Source: Salticus scenicus (taxonomy: Eukaryota > Arthropoda > Arachnida > Araneae > Salticidae). Taken from it: 64,000 nt of DNA. Location of the stretch: NCBI GenBank assembly GCA_963930645.1, contig OZ005661.1, positions 196,772,532-196,836,531 on the forward strand, given 5' to 3'. The notes beneath the pieces were generated by a model. It ran no database searches, was not told the origin of the DNA, and saw only the letters and a list, made by a program, of their open reading frames with translations. This document shows positions 22,535 to 33,895 of this stretch, piece by piece. Both the position numbers and the translations under genes were made by a program. The first letter of the stretch is position 1; each line of letters begins with the position of its first letter.

Positions 22535-22748
22535 ACTTTTGTTAGATACACAAAAAACTGTCATCTCTATACAAAGACTGTGTTGCATTACTTAATATCT
22601 CCTGCAGTATGCCATGTCTGTGCCGAAGTGGAAAATGAGCGGCTGTTCCTGAATATTTCTTTCTGGTCAGCGACTGTCCCGAAGCGTTTTTCTGTGGAAG
22701 TCAGACTATTCCCGAGAAAGTTACTCTATGTAAGTACCACTGCATTAG
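22535..22748 (+). other. Exon-like segment B2 (degenerate coding?)
   Basis: Candidate acceptor TTGTCCAATCTGTAG; donor GTAAGTTAC at 22749. The frame aligned with copy A reads MPCLCRSGK, stop, AAVPEYFFLVSDCPEAFFCG and then SQTIPEKVTLCKYHCI up to the donor. One in-frame stop (TGA) breaks it. Agreement with copy A over SDCPE(A/T)FF suggests an ancestral coding exon. Unrecognised. Confidence 0.4.
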
Positions 22749-22845
22749 GTAAGTTACATCCATTCCCTCTCAAATGATTTTTTTCTTTTTTTAATTATTA
22801 TTTAAATTATATTGTATTCTAAATACACGCACACATTTTATTTAA

Positions 22846-23431
22846 CCCGGCAGGACTGGCGAGTGGTGTTTTGACACCCCATGCCCAGAAATATTTATTT
22901 GTTGTCTCTCCCTACAAACAGAAGTCGTCGGGTCCTTCAGTATCTGCCTCCAAGATCATCCCCCGTGCGGAGCGTATGAAAACGGCAAATTCAGACTCTT
23001 TTTCATTCTTATATAACACTCAAAAATTGAAGCTATACGTAAAAACTGCAAAAAATCTAAAGTTTCTAATCCATGTACCCTAATTATTAGGAAAATTAAT
23101 GTCTCAGTATTCTTATCCACAGTAATGTATCATTTTTATTATAATAAAAATTATAAAGAAAATAATTAAGTGCGCCAAATGGGAAAAATTAAGTTTTTCG
23201 AACAAGGAGGAAAAAGTTGAGTGCTTTTATATTATTTTCTATTAATTTCTAAAGTCAACGATAAATGAACATTTCAGTTATTTTCACGAGAAAGAATGTA
23301 AATATCCTAAATTTCATTAACAGATTGAATTCTAAAGATTTTGTCGTATTTATGTTATTTAATATGTTTGGGATGCGCTGACACCCCATGTCCGTCCTCA
23401 TGTTAGGTTTCACGGCGCCCGTTCTGCCGGG
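22846..23431. mobile_element. piggyBac-like non-autonomous element
   Basis: The 586-bp element sits between TTAA tetranucleotides (22842-22845 and 23432-23435). Its ends, CCCGGCAGGACTGGCG and CGCCCGTTCTGCCGGG, are inverted repeats with a few mismatches. TTAA plus CCC/GGG ends fits piggyBac. Just inside, GACACCCCATGCCC (left) and GACACCCCATGTCCG (right) form a direct repeat. A 70-codon ORF (22871-23083) starting MTPHAQKYLF has no transposase motifs and is probably chance. Copy A lacks this element. Confidence 0.8.
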
Positions 23432-24844
23432 TTAAAAAAAAATAACTGCAAGAAAGAGAAAAATATAGTAAATAAGCACAGTGAATAAAGCTAAAGCAGT
23501 AATAGCAAATTTTATGTAATTTGTGGTAACAGCTTAAGATGGCATTGCTTGTTTAAAATGTGCACTGAAACCTCCCCCCACTCCCCCTCATTGAAACATT
23601 GAAAAATTCTAAACGAAAAAGCGATTTTTTTTTTTTTTTTTTTTTTATTTTTTTTTTTTTAAGGATATTCTCTGATAAATATTTAAAATCCGTATATTTT
23701 CCTCCTGGACCAGTTACGATTAAATTTTCTTGAAACCATATGGTAATATCGTAAGATGTTATCTAACTGGTCAATACAGATTAGAATGTTCAATCATAAA
23801 TTTGGCTGCTAGAGATTTCGGCTACAAAAATTCATCTAACACACTTAAAATGCACATTATTTTTTTTGAAAAATATTAACTTTTTGTACGACAATAAAGG
23901 ATAAAAATCTCATATTTAGAAGTACATTTGCAATAATTTAAAGCTATTTGATCCTCCTATTTATATATGGCTGTTTGGCAGAGTGGTGGTGGCGCCATCT
24001 ATTGTTCTACATTGAAATACTCTTATATAGATACAAATTTTTGAATGCCAAAATTGCGTATATTTCATTCATAAAATAAACGTTATTTCTGTTTTATTTA
24101 CTTTGTAGATACATTTATTCGCTATGGAATTTTTATGTATAGTAATATATAATTTCAGTAAGTCAAATATCATGAAATATTTAATTAGTAACATTTGATT
24201 CGTTATGAAATATTCTATTTTAATGTAAAAATAATTTTACTCTAAGAAGTTTTAACTGAACAGCGAAAAATATTTATTAAATTTCAGATTATAATACAAA
24301 CAGCATTATTTATTTATTATTATTGAAAAAAAAATTTCTTTTTTTCAGTGACTATGAGGTTTTTGAAAATCCATATTGGATAAGCTAATAATATCACGTA
24401 GATGTGTTGCGAGAGAAAGGCTAGTCTGTCGTTATTAGAGGAAAATAACGTTATGAGAAATTAATTCTCTTGAATATTTAATAAACAGATTACATATATA
24501 AGAAATGTTTCATTTTATGAGGCGATAATTTAGTTTGTTGTAGATTTTCTTTTAAAAGATTTTAAGAACATTTTATTTTTAAATTTAGATTTAAAATTAC
24601 TTTTGGATAGTTTTTTCCATGTTATAAAATCAACTAATTCCAATCAAAAGATTAAGGTTGTTCATATGGTGTATTTTGAGAAATGCATAATTCTCTCGAT
24701 TGTTATGAAAGGAAACTTTTTTTATAACTGTTTTATGCAGTTTTTGCTTCACTGCACACATTTAAGAAATATTTTTCTACAAAAAATGTAGGTAGGAATG
24801 TATTTTAAAGAAAATAAAACGCTCAGAAACAGATAATTCGAAAT
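23432..24844. other. Copy B AT-rich sequence
   Basis: Aligned with 15601-17330 of copy A, minus its MITE and (AT)n runs. It includes a long poly-T at about 23,624-23,660 and the less AT-rich GTGGTGGTGGCGCCATC near 23,985. No gene was recognised. Confidence 0.45.
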
Positions 24845-24893
24845 ATTAAGTTTATATATATATATATATATATATCTATATATAAACTTAATA
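24845..24893. repeat. AT palindrome
   Basis: ATTAAGTTTATATATA is followed by a TA run and then its complement TATATATAAACTTAAT. A perfect hairpin or cruciform could form. Confidence 0.85.
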
Positions 24894-25333
24894 TATGTAT
24901 TAGGTATATCAATTTACTTTAATAGCGAGATAGTTTTACAAAACGTAATTTAAGACAATAGGATTATTTATTTGTCAGTTATTCATATGAAGATTTGCGG
25001 TGACTGTAGTGCATATCTTAGCAGCAGTTACTATGTCCATTTTTTTTTAACCTTTCTTTCTTTCTTTTTTTTTTCTTTTTGGTCCTTTGTTTTGTATTAC
25101 TCATTTCAGGTAGAAGGAAAGAACAAAAACCATTTATTTAACGTAAAAACAAACATCATGAGTTTGATGTCGCCAATGATATCGCAATTTTTGAGACGCG
25201 AAACGTAAAAGAAAATGCGACCAAATTTATGCTTTTGAGTAATATATCGGAAGGACTAAAACCTCAAAAAATTTGTATTCCACAAGCAGCAATATTATTT
25301 TTCTTCTGTTTTTACTAAATTATATTTCTGCGC

Positions 25334-25366
<33 letters not shown>

Positions 25367-27600
25367 AAACCCTTATTTTGAATTTGATACCTACTTCACA
25401 TTTGTGTTTCTATTCTACTTTATTTTGAAAGAAAGCAATAGTCCTCTCGTTTTAATAAATATATATATGAAATCCTAAGTTCAATGTTATATTTTTAATG
25501 TATATTTTGAATTAGTTAAAATTTTCCCCAGTCCGACAAAATTCTTTTTTATCTAACCAGGATGTATCTATCTACATTAAGCTATTTCCACGGACAAAGA
25601 AAAACAGCCAGTATTTATCAAATTAGCTCTTTTAACCCCCCTCCCCCCCTTTTTTTTTCTCTCTCTCTTCTTTTTGTAATTTACAATGTAAGCAGCAAAA
25701 AAGCAAACTCATTTTCTCTCATTATTATGAAAAATTTGAACTATTATAACATTTATTTTCATTTTTTAAATAATTTTATCTATTAAAAAAGCACCAAAAG
25801 AAAATTCTGAACATTATATAAGCATTTTATTAAACCTTTTACTTTTGTACATTATATTATATTACTTAAAACGCAATTATTTGTCCTTTGGATAAATTGT
25901 GTATTGCAAATTTGTTTTCATCGCGTGAATGCCTTTTCAAAATTTAAGTATAGGTTTCTTCTAAGCCTGTTTAAGATTATCAGTCTAAAGCATTAAATAA
26001 AAAGTTCTTTTGACGAAAAACTAGAATAATTCTATTTTTTTTTTCCCGCACTAATACTGTTTGAATATTGGCTTCTTTTTTGTATATTACATTGTTATCT
26101 AGATTTAAAATGTTTTAGGAAAATAACTACGCGCTATGCCTTAAACTTTAACTATGTTTCATTAATTTTCCTAACAAATTGAAGTAAAATAGTCTTGGAA
26201 TCTAACATGTGATCTAGAAAGGTTTAAATTAGATAATATGGGATAACAAAACTAAACAAAGAACATAAGCTAAATAGAAATTAACTGATTAATGCATCTA
26301 TGGCTTTAATAAAATGTCAAAATTATGCATTTGAATAATATTTTAATTAAATACCATAAATTTTATTTAAAAAATTAAAATTAGAATTTAATGACCATAA
26401 TTTTTTCAATATTTTTATTTAAATACTTGCAGACATAAGATATGTACACCTATTTAAAAAATAATAATAAATAAATAAATATAAAATATTACAACATAAT
26501 TTATAAAGTATCACAAAAAAAAAAGAGTATAATTATATTGATTGTTTTTAATAAATAGTAGCTCTTAATTTTTTTCCTGCGAGGACTATTGAAGAATATA
26601 TATATATATATACTATATAGAGAGATCGGTATACATTAAATATCTGTAAAGACATTATAATATGGTTATAATAAAAAAAAAATAGAAAACATTTTTTTAT
26701 ATATAAATTTTACGGTTTGGTTATTTTAATAATTAAATATATTCACTTAGCCTGCACTATATAACAGTAAAAATTCACGAAATTCATTTGGATGCTAGTG
26801 GGGAGGGGGGGGGATTTAAATAATTTAACGATCTATAAAGTTTCTAATGTAGAAAAAAGGTAATTTCATCTAAGAAACGTTCTGCATGCTTTATAATCTA
26901 TTGTTAAGCATTCATAAAATCAGTGAGGAAAAACTTAGCATTTTATAATAAATGAAATAAAGTAAAGATTACAAAATCAGTATACATTTTAAAAATCATT
27001 TTCGACTAATAAATAAAAAACGATTACTGTTTCTGAATATTCTTGAAAAGATTGCGTTAGATCAAAAAAAAAATGCATTAAGAGAATATTTTTTTGTGTG
27101 TCCGTGAATGGAGTGTAATCGAAATTACTTCCATTTTGAATAAATTCCTATTACTTCCAAATTATTTCATTTCATGTGCAATCTTTAACTCAAAATCTGT
27201 TTATATAGACGAAATGAAACTAAACATTTCCTAAAAAAAAAAAAAAAAACTAATAATTTTTTTTAACGAATTTATTTAAATTTCTTAAATAAAATGCATA
27301 TAAATTAAAAAAAAAAAAAGATTTGCAAATGCAAACCCCAAACAAATTTAGAGATTAAATATTCAGAGTAAACTAATGGATTTGTTAAACTAAAAGATTC
27401 ATAAAAATTAAAAAAAAAAAAAAAGACATGAAGAATACTCAGCAATATCCAATTATCCTATTGCATATCAATCTTCTGGCTTCAATCAAATGTCTTTATG
27501 TAAGTGATAGTAATCTTTTGACTACTAAACTCATCTCTACTAAAAAAAAAAAGTGTCATTCTTTATACTTGATGGATATATTCTGACTATGAAATCTGCT
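24894..27600. other. AT-rich low-complexity DNA
   Basis: The first part belongs to duplication copy B (to about 26480); the rest is unique. Poly-T at 25,337-25,365, a G-run at about 26,800 and several A-runs. No gene was recognised. Short ORFs here are Phe/Leu- or Lys-rich and come from homopolymers. Confidence 0.5.
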
Positions 27601-27617
27601 GTAATACAAAAATTTTG

Positions 27618-27656
<39 letters not shown>

Positions 27657-28108
27657 GCTGCATTGCAAACTTTTTGTAGAATAAAAAAAATAATAAACAG
27701 ACATTGCTGTTTTGCTGAAAATCTCTTCTGCAGAGGTGAAAAATCTACATTGTTTACCGAGAATTTTTTTTTCTGTACTGCAATAAAAAAAAATCCAGTA
27801 AGTCCTAGAAACCAGCACCAAAACTTCAAAACTAACGAGTGCTCGTCGAAGCATCCAGTACAATGTATGTACTCTGAATAAGAAAAATTTTCATCTATAA
27901 GAATAGTGGTCAACAGCAAAGTCATTTCTTCATCGTGGCATAAAAGTCCAAGAATCCAGTGCCCTGGGCTGAAACCCTAAATGTCAGTGCCCCGTCATCA
28001 AACTCAAAGTGTTAGTGCCGCGTCATGCGGACGAGTAAGCCAGATCAAGTCCAGTGAGCCACCGCATTCTTAGATGTAAAACTTTACAAATACCAAAATG
28101 TGTATTTT

Positions 28109-28149
<41 letters not shown>

Positions 28150-28683
28150 GCATTACAAACCATTTGCAGTATAATAATAATAAAAAAAAATATCTGCTGT
28201 ATTACATAACTTTTGCAGATTAGAATGAACAATCTTCTGTATTTCTGAACACTTTTAATTGAAAAAAAGTTGCTGTTTCTCTGAAAATCTGTCTTCTACT
28301 GTGGTGAAAAATATATATTGTTCACCCAGAAACTTTTCATTTCTGCACTGCAATAAGATATCCGATAAGTCCCAGAAACCATTGCTCCGGCATAAGACCA
28401 GCACCAAAGCTTCAAAACTAACGAGTGCTCGTCGAAACATCCAGTACAATGTATGTACACTGAATAAAAAAAAACTGTCATCTATAAGAGTAGTGGTCAA
28501 CAGCAAAGTCATTTCTTCATCGCGGCATAAATGTCCAAGAAGCCAGTGCCCTGGGCTGGAACCCTAAATGTCATTGTGCCGGCATCAAACTCAAAGTGCT
28601 AGTGGACGTGGACCAGTATTCCAGATCAAGTCATGTGAGCCACCGCATTCTTAGATATATAACTTTACAAATACCAAAATGTG

Positions 28684-28715
<32 letters not shown>

Positions 28716-30670
28716 CGCACATTATATTTGACTCAAAAAAAAAAAAAAAAATGCTGCATTACAAAACATTTGCAGTGTAATAATAATAAAAAAAAGTCTG
28801 CTGTGTTACAGAACTTTTGCAGATTAAAATGAACAATCTTCTGTATTGCTGAACATTTTGGACTAAAACAAATATTGCTGTTTTTCTGAAAAATATGTCT
28901 TTTGCAGTGGAGAAAAATCTATATTGTTCACCCAGAAACTTTCCATTTCTGCACTGCAATAAGATATCCGATAAGTCCCAGAAACCATTGCTCCGGCATA
29001 AGACCAGCACCAAATCTTCAAAACTAACGAGTGCTCGTCGAAACATCCAGTACAATGTATGTACACTGAATAAAAAAAACTGTCATCTATAAGAGTAGTG
29101 GTCAACAGCAAAGTCATTTCTTCATCGCGGCATAAATGTCCAAGAAGCCAGTGCCCTGGGCTGGAACCCTAAATGTCATTGTGCCGGCATCAAACTCAAA
29201 GTGCTAGTGGACGTGGACCAGTATTCCAGATCAAGTCATGTGAGCCACCGCATTCTTAGATATATAACTTTACAAATACCAAAATGTGTATTTTCAAAAA
29301 AAAAAAAAAAAAAAAAAAAAAAACGCACATTATATTTGACTCAAAAAAAAAAAAAAATGCTGCATTACAAAACATTTGCAGTGTAATAATAATAAAAAAA
29401 AGTCTGCTGTGTTACAGAACTTTTGCAGATTAAAATGAACAATCTTCTGTATTGCTGAACATTTTGGACTAAAACAAATATTGCTGTTTTTCTGAAAAAT
29501 ATGTCTTCTACAGTGGAGAAAAATCTATATTGTTCACCCAGAAACTTTCCATTTCTGCACTGCAATAAGATATCCGATAAGTCCCAGAAACCATTGCTCC
29601 GGCATAAGACCAGCACCAAATCTTCAAAACTAACGAGTGCTCGTCGAAACATCCAGTACAATGTATGTACACTGAATAAAAAAAACTGTCATCTATAAGA
29701 GTAGTGGTCAACAGCAAAGTCATTTCTTCATCGCGGCATAAATGTCCAAGAAGCCAGTGCCCTGGGCTGGAACCCTAAATGTCATTGTGCCGGCATCAAA
29801 CTCAGTGTTAGTGCCGCGTCATGTGGACGAGTAAGCCAGATCAAGTCCAGTGAGCCACCGCATTCTTAGATACAAAACTTGACAAATACCAAAATGTGTA
29901 TTTAAAAAAAAAAAAAAAATGCTGCATTACACAACATTTGCAGTATAATAATAATACAAAAAAACCCGCTGTATTACATAACTTTTACAGGTTAGAATGA
30001 ACATTCTTCTGTATTACTGAACATTTTTTATTGAAAAGAAGTTGCTGTTTCTCCGAAAATCTGTCTTTTGAAGTGGTGAAAAATCTACATGGCTCACCGA
30101 GAAACTTTTTCTTTCTGCACTGCAATAAGATATCCGTTAAGTCCCAGAAACCAGTACTCCGGAATGAAATCAGCACCAAGGCATCAAAACTAACGAGTGC
30201 TCGTCGAAGGAACCAGTACAATGTATGTACTATGAATAAGAAAAACTTTCATCTGTAAGAGTAGTGGTCAATAGCAAAGTCATTTCTTCATTGTGGCATA
30301 AAGTCTGAGAAGCCAGTGTCCTTGCCTGAAATCCTAAGAGTCCGGCATCAGCCCTGAAGTGTCGGTGCCACGGCATGCGGATTAGCGAGCCAGATCATGT
30401 CCAGTGAGCCATCGCATTCTGATATATAAAACTTTACAAATATCAGAATATATACTTTCATAAAAGAAATCGGACATTTTGTTTTCGACTTAAAAAAAAA
30501 AAACTGCGTCACAAAACTTTTGCAGAATAAGAGAAAAATAATCTGCTGTATTGCTGAACTTTTCTAGAGTAAAAAAAGCTCTCTGCTATATTACGGATTT
30601 TTTGCAGGAAAAAAAAAAAAAAAAAAAGCTGTATTAGTGATCATTTGCAGAGTAAAAATAAATAATTTTT
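27600..30670. repeat. Macrosatellite, ~560-606-bp unit, about five copies
   Basis: The anchor TAACGAGTGCTCGTCGAA occurs at 27,833, 28,419, 29,025, 29,631 and 30,191, giving spacings of 586, 606, 606 and 560. Units 3 and 4 (28752-29357 and 29358-29963) are almost identical; the outer ones are more diverged. Each unit has a long A-run after CCAAAATGTGTATTTT, a less AT-rich central part (CATTGCTCCGGCATAAGACC), and a short internal repeat of about 45 bp built on ATTACA.AACTTTTGCAG. Both strands have 60-100-codon ORFs that repeat with the unit; no domain is recognisable in them. Confidence 0.9.
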
Positions 30671-31505
30671 TTCTAGAAAGATTTTCTTTAGAAGTACACA
30701 AACATATGTATTGTTTAGCAAAATACATGTTTACATCAGATTAAAATAATTATTTGTTGCATTTGTGAATATTTTGATAGTGTTCGTATCAGTTTAGATA
30801 GAAGTAAAAAAAAAAAAGTTTTGCAACTACCTCTGTGGAACGATTATTGTGCCCTGTCATTATCCAAACGACTCAGCTGTTCCGTGGCAATTTTTTGGAA
30901 AATTCATTGTCCTGTTTTTGAGAATTGCTTTTCATCGTCACTTCTAGGAAAGAAAAACTTTTTTTCTCTATTGCATATCGTTCTTCTGGCGTCAATGTAA
31001 TAATTTATTTAATCGAACTTTTATGACTCACATATATAAAAAAAAAAAAAAAAAAAAAATCTTGATAAAGATGAGTGTGGTATATATATATATAACTATT
31101 TATTCATTTTACGATTTCTGAGAAAGGAAATGAAAAAGAAAAGAAATAAGTTGTATTGGAATTTCTTTTAAAATCTTAATTTGCAACAGACTCGAAAAAC
31201 ACTCTTAATATTTAACTAAAAAAAAAAAAATGTTTGGAGAAAAATTTTGCATTTCAAATCTTTTTTTTTTTATAAATCTTAATGATTTTTTTTTTTAATT
31301 ATTATTTTTTAATCCTTTTAGAATATTTCTTTTTCTTTCTTTTCTTTTTTTTTTTTTTTTTTTTCTATTTATTTTAATACTGTATGCATTTTAATTTTTT
31401 TTTTTTATGTCAGGTATTTAAAAGGATTTAAACATTGTACCTCCTTAAACATTAAATATAGAAAATAATTTCGTGAGTTAGTACTAATTTCCTGCACACA
31501 GATTT
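30671..31505. other. AT-rich low-complexity DNA
   Basis: Homopolymer A and T runs. No gene was recognised. Confidence 0.5.
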
Positions 31506-31776
31506 AATACCCGCCGCACACTGACGAAGCATGAGACAGTCTGATGCGACATGCACCACGAGCATACTCTACATAGGATTTAATCTCCTAGAAACTGTCC
31601 CCCACGGAGGGCATTCTCCCTATAGACCTAGGACATTTACAAAGTCAATCGGCCTTAAAAATCCTCCAACAACCCAACCTGGAAACTGTTCAGAGCATGT
31701 ATTTGTCGCTTGTCGGATCAAATTTTGTATCATGGCTTTTCAGTGTACGGTGGGCCTTACAAGAATTTTTCAATTA
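31506..31776. other. Less AT-rich unique segment
   Basis: About 270 bases of more balanced composition between AT-rich flanks, ending at a TA run. A + strand frame from 31531 is open for 82 codons (MRQSDATCTTSILYIGF...; Pro/Thr-rich middle; Cys at several positions), with no recognised domain. It may be a truncated mobile-element or gene fragment. No paralogue in the window. Confidence 0.3.
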
Positions 31777-31801
31777 TAATATATATATATATATATATAT
31801 A

Positions 31802-32017
31802 TTGGGTTGTTCGATAAATAATGTCGTTTTTTAAACCCTTCTCTTCTAAAAACCAAAGCTTTTTTCGAACGTGGAATTTTTCAACTTACCGAAAGATGGC
31901 AAAAGTCATCCAACAAAAGGGTCAATATATCATTGATTAATGTTTGTTGTGAATATAAATAAATTCACTTTGAAAAACATGAAAAAAAAAAACGACATTA
32001 TTTATCGAACAACCCAA
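31802..32017 (+). mobile_element. mariner-derived MITE, 216 bp
   Basis: The TIRs are perfect over about 30 bp: TTGGGTTGTTCGATAAATAA... at the left and its exact complement at the right. They are flanked by TA on both sides (31800-31801 and 32018-32019), each inside a TA microsatellite. The interior keeps the end of a mariner transposase gene (next entry). The perfect TIRs suggest recent mobility or conversion. Confidence 0.9.
31879..31940 (+). pseudogene. mariner transposase C-terminal remnant
   Basis: LTERWQK in one frame and, after a one-base shift, VIQQKGQYIID followed by TAA match the usual end of mariner transposases (xRWxKxIxxxGxYxxD). This shows the MITE came from an internally deleted mariner element. 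Only about 20 residues remain. Confidence 0.65.
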
Positions 32018-32019
32018 TA

Positions 32020-32243
32020 TATATATATATAATACTCTACAAAAATCGAGTTATGTGGAAGATTGCACATGATTATATTATAAAAAAGTATTTATTTTCT
32101 TATGCGTATTTTGCATAAATACTTTAATTATTGATTAAAATATAAGTTTAATGTTCAATCAAATTATGAAAATTTAAACTTATTGTTATTTTAAATTATG
32201 CATCATTTTTAACTATATCTTAATTTTATTTTTATTTATTTAT

Positions 32244-32311
<68 letters not shown>

Positions 32312-33859
32312 CAAAAATTACGATATGGCATTTCGGGGTTAGTTCTTTAATTTCCTTTTTCGTTCAAAATTTTCACAAAAGCTAAACGCGTTTTATTTAA
32401 AAATATCAGTAATATATTTGTAGCTATATCAACAAAACTAAATTAACTATTTTCGATACTTTATAGGGATTCTAGGAAATATATATAATAACGCAATCTT
32501 TTAAAGATGATTCAGAAAAGAAATCCGTAATTTTATTTTTAACTTTTCTGGTTAAATTTTTGTTTGCATCATTTTTTTTTTTTTTTTTTAATTAATAAAA
32601 CTTTTACTTTTAATGTTACCTGTACTTTTTTTCTACATGAACTTTTAATGCACCGATGTTGCATCAAAATTGTGTCTTGTAATTTCATTGTTACATTCTC
32701 TGCAAAATGATTAATAAAAATTAATTATTCGGAAGAGAAAATAATCGGATTTAAAAAAAAAAAAAAAAAAATCATATGACAAAATCAAAATTCTTTGTTT
32801 TAAAATCATTTTAAATCGTAGAGGGGATTGGAGGCAGGGGATATTATTCGAATTTTAATATATGTTATACTATAGAGATAAGGTCCTTTTATGTTATATC
32901 GTTTCTATTTCTAATTATTATTTTTAAATTTCAAAGTGTTATAACTTTGCGATTGATAACCGTTAAACAATTAGCTTAATTTTCAGTAAAAAAAAAAAAA
33001 AATCCCTGCAGATCTGATTTTTTTCAATAAAGTTTAAATAGATTACTTAAATTTTTAAACATGCATTAAAAAAATATTTTTCAAAATATAAAACTGTTAT
33101 TTTACTTCATTGCATGAAGCAATAATTTTATACATATCTATGGAAATGAACCATTTTATTTAATTTCCGTAGTAGTATGCACTTAAGGAAAAAAAAATAA
33201 AATAAAGCTCGCTTTACGAATGCTTAAATGTCTCAACGATCCAAATTTCTAAGATAAAATATTTTTCAAAAAATTGTATTTGAAATCTTTTTCTTTTTAC
33301 TCTCAAATGGTATTTCATCTACACTATAATAAGAGAGGTGTGTGCATATTCTACATGTTTGCAAGTTTTTACAAAATTCGAAAAAAAAAAGTATTTTCAA
33401 ATTCTAGTATAATTTTTGAAGTTTAACCAAAAATAAAGAAAAGACAAAATATATATATATATGGGAAAAGGAAAGAAAAACTTTATATAAATTACAATTT
33501 TGTTATAAACATCCGTTTAACCTATAATCAATCAATTCATAGCAGTTTCTGGTTACCAACTCATTCAGAATCCTTATTAATGAAAGGCTGTTGAACGCAG
33601 ATAACTTATAAAGTTATGTTGAGGCAGGATTTCGGAATATTTAATTAGAATAAACACTTTTTTAAAACATGATAAAATTACATTTGGTGTATTTGAGAGA
33701 ATTGTTATATTAAAAATTTAGACTTTAATTTATCAATGCGTGGTGTTAACACATTATTTAACTTTTTCATTTGGTTTTATATTAAACAGCCTTTTCATAT
33801 TGAATTTACAAATATAAAGTAAACGCTACAGAAATTAAGCGTTGTTTTACTTTTTTTTC

Positions 33860-33895
<36 letters not shown>

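Larger units (their letters stand above)
19030..26480. repeat. Segmental duplication, copy B
   Basis: Second copy of 11020-18060 in direct orientation. It keeps an intron-like stretch (19251-19324) missing in A, and has a TTAA element at 22846 where A has a TA element nearby. It contains no intact gene. Confidence 0.8.

Noticed and set aside
22871..23083. 70-codon ORF inside the piggyBac-like element
   Set aside because: It has no transposase motif, is far too short for a piggyBac transposase, and the element length (586 bp) fits a non-autonomous copy.
27540..28232. Phe-rich ORFs near 27.6 and 28.1 kb
   Set aside because: The long Phe and Lys runs are translated poly-T/poly-A within the macrosatellite; no domain is visible.
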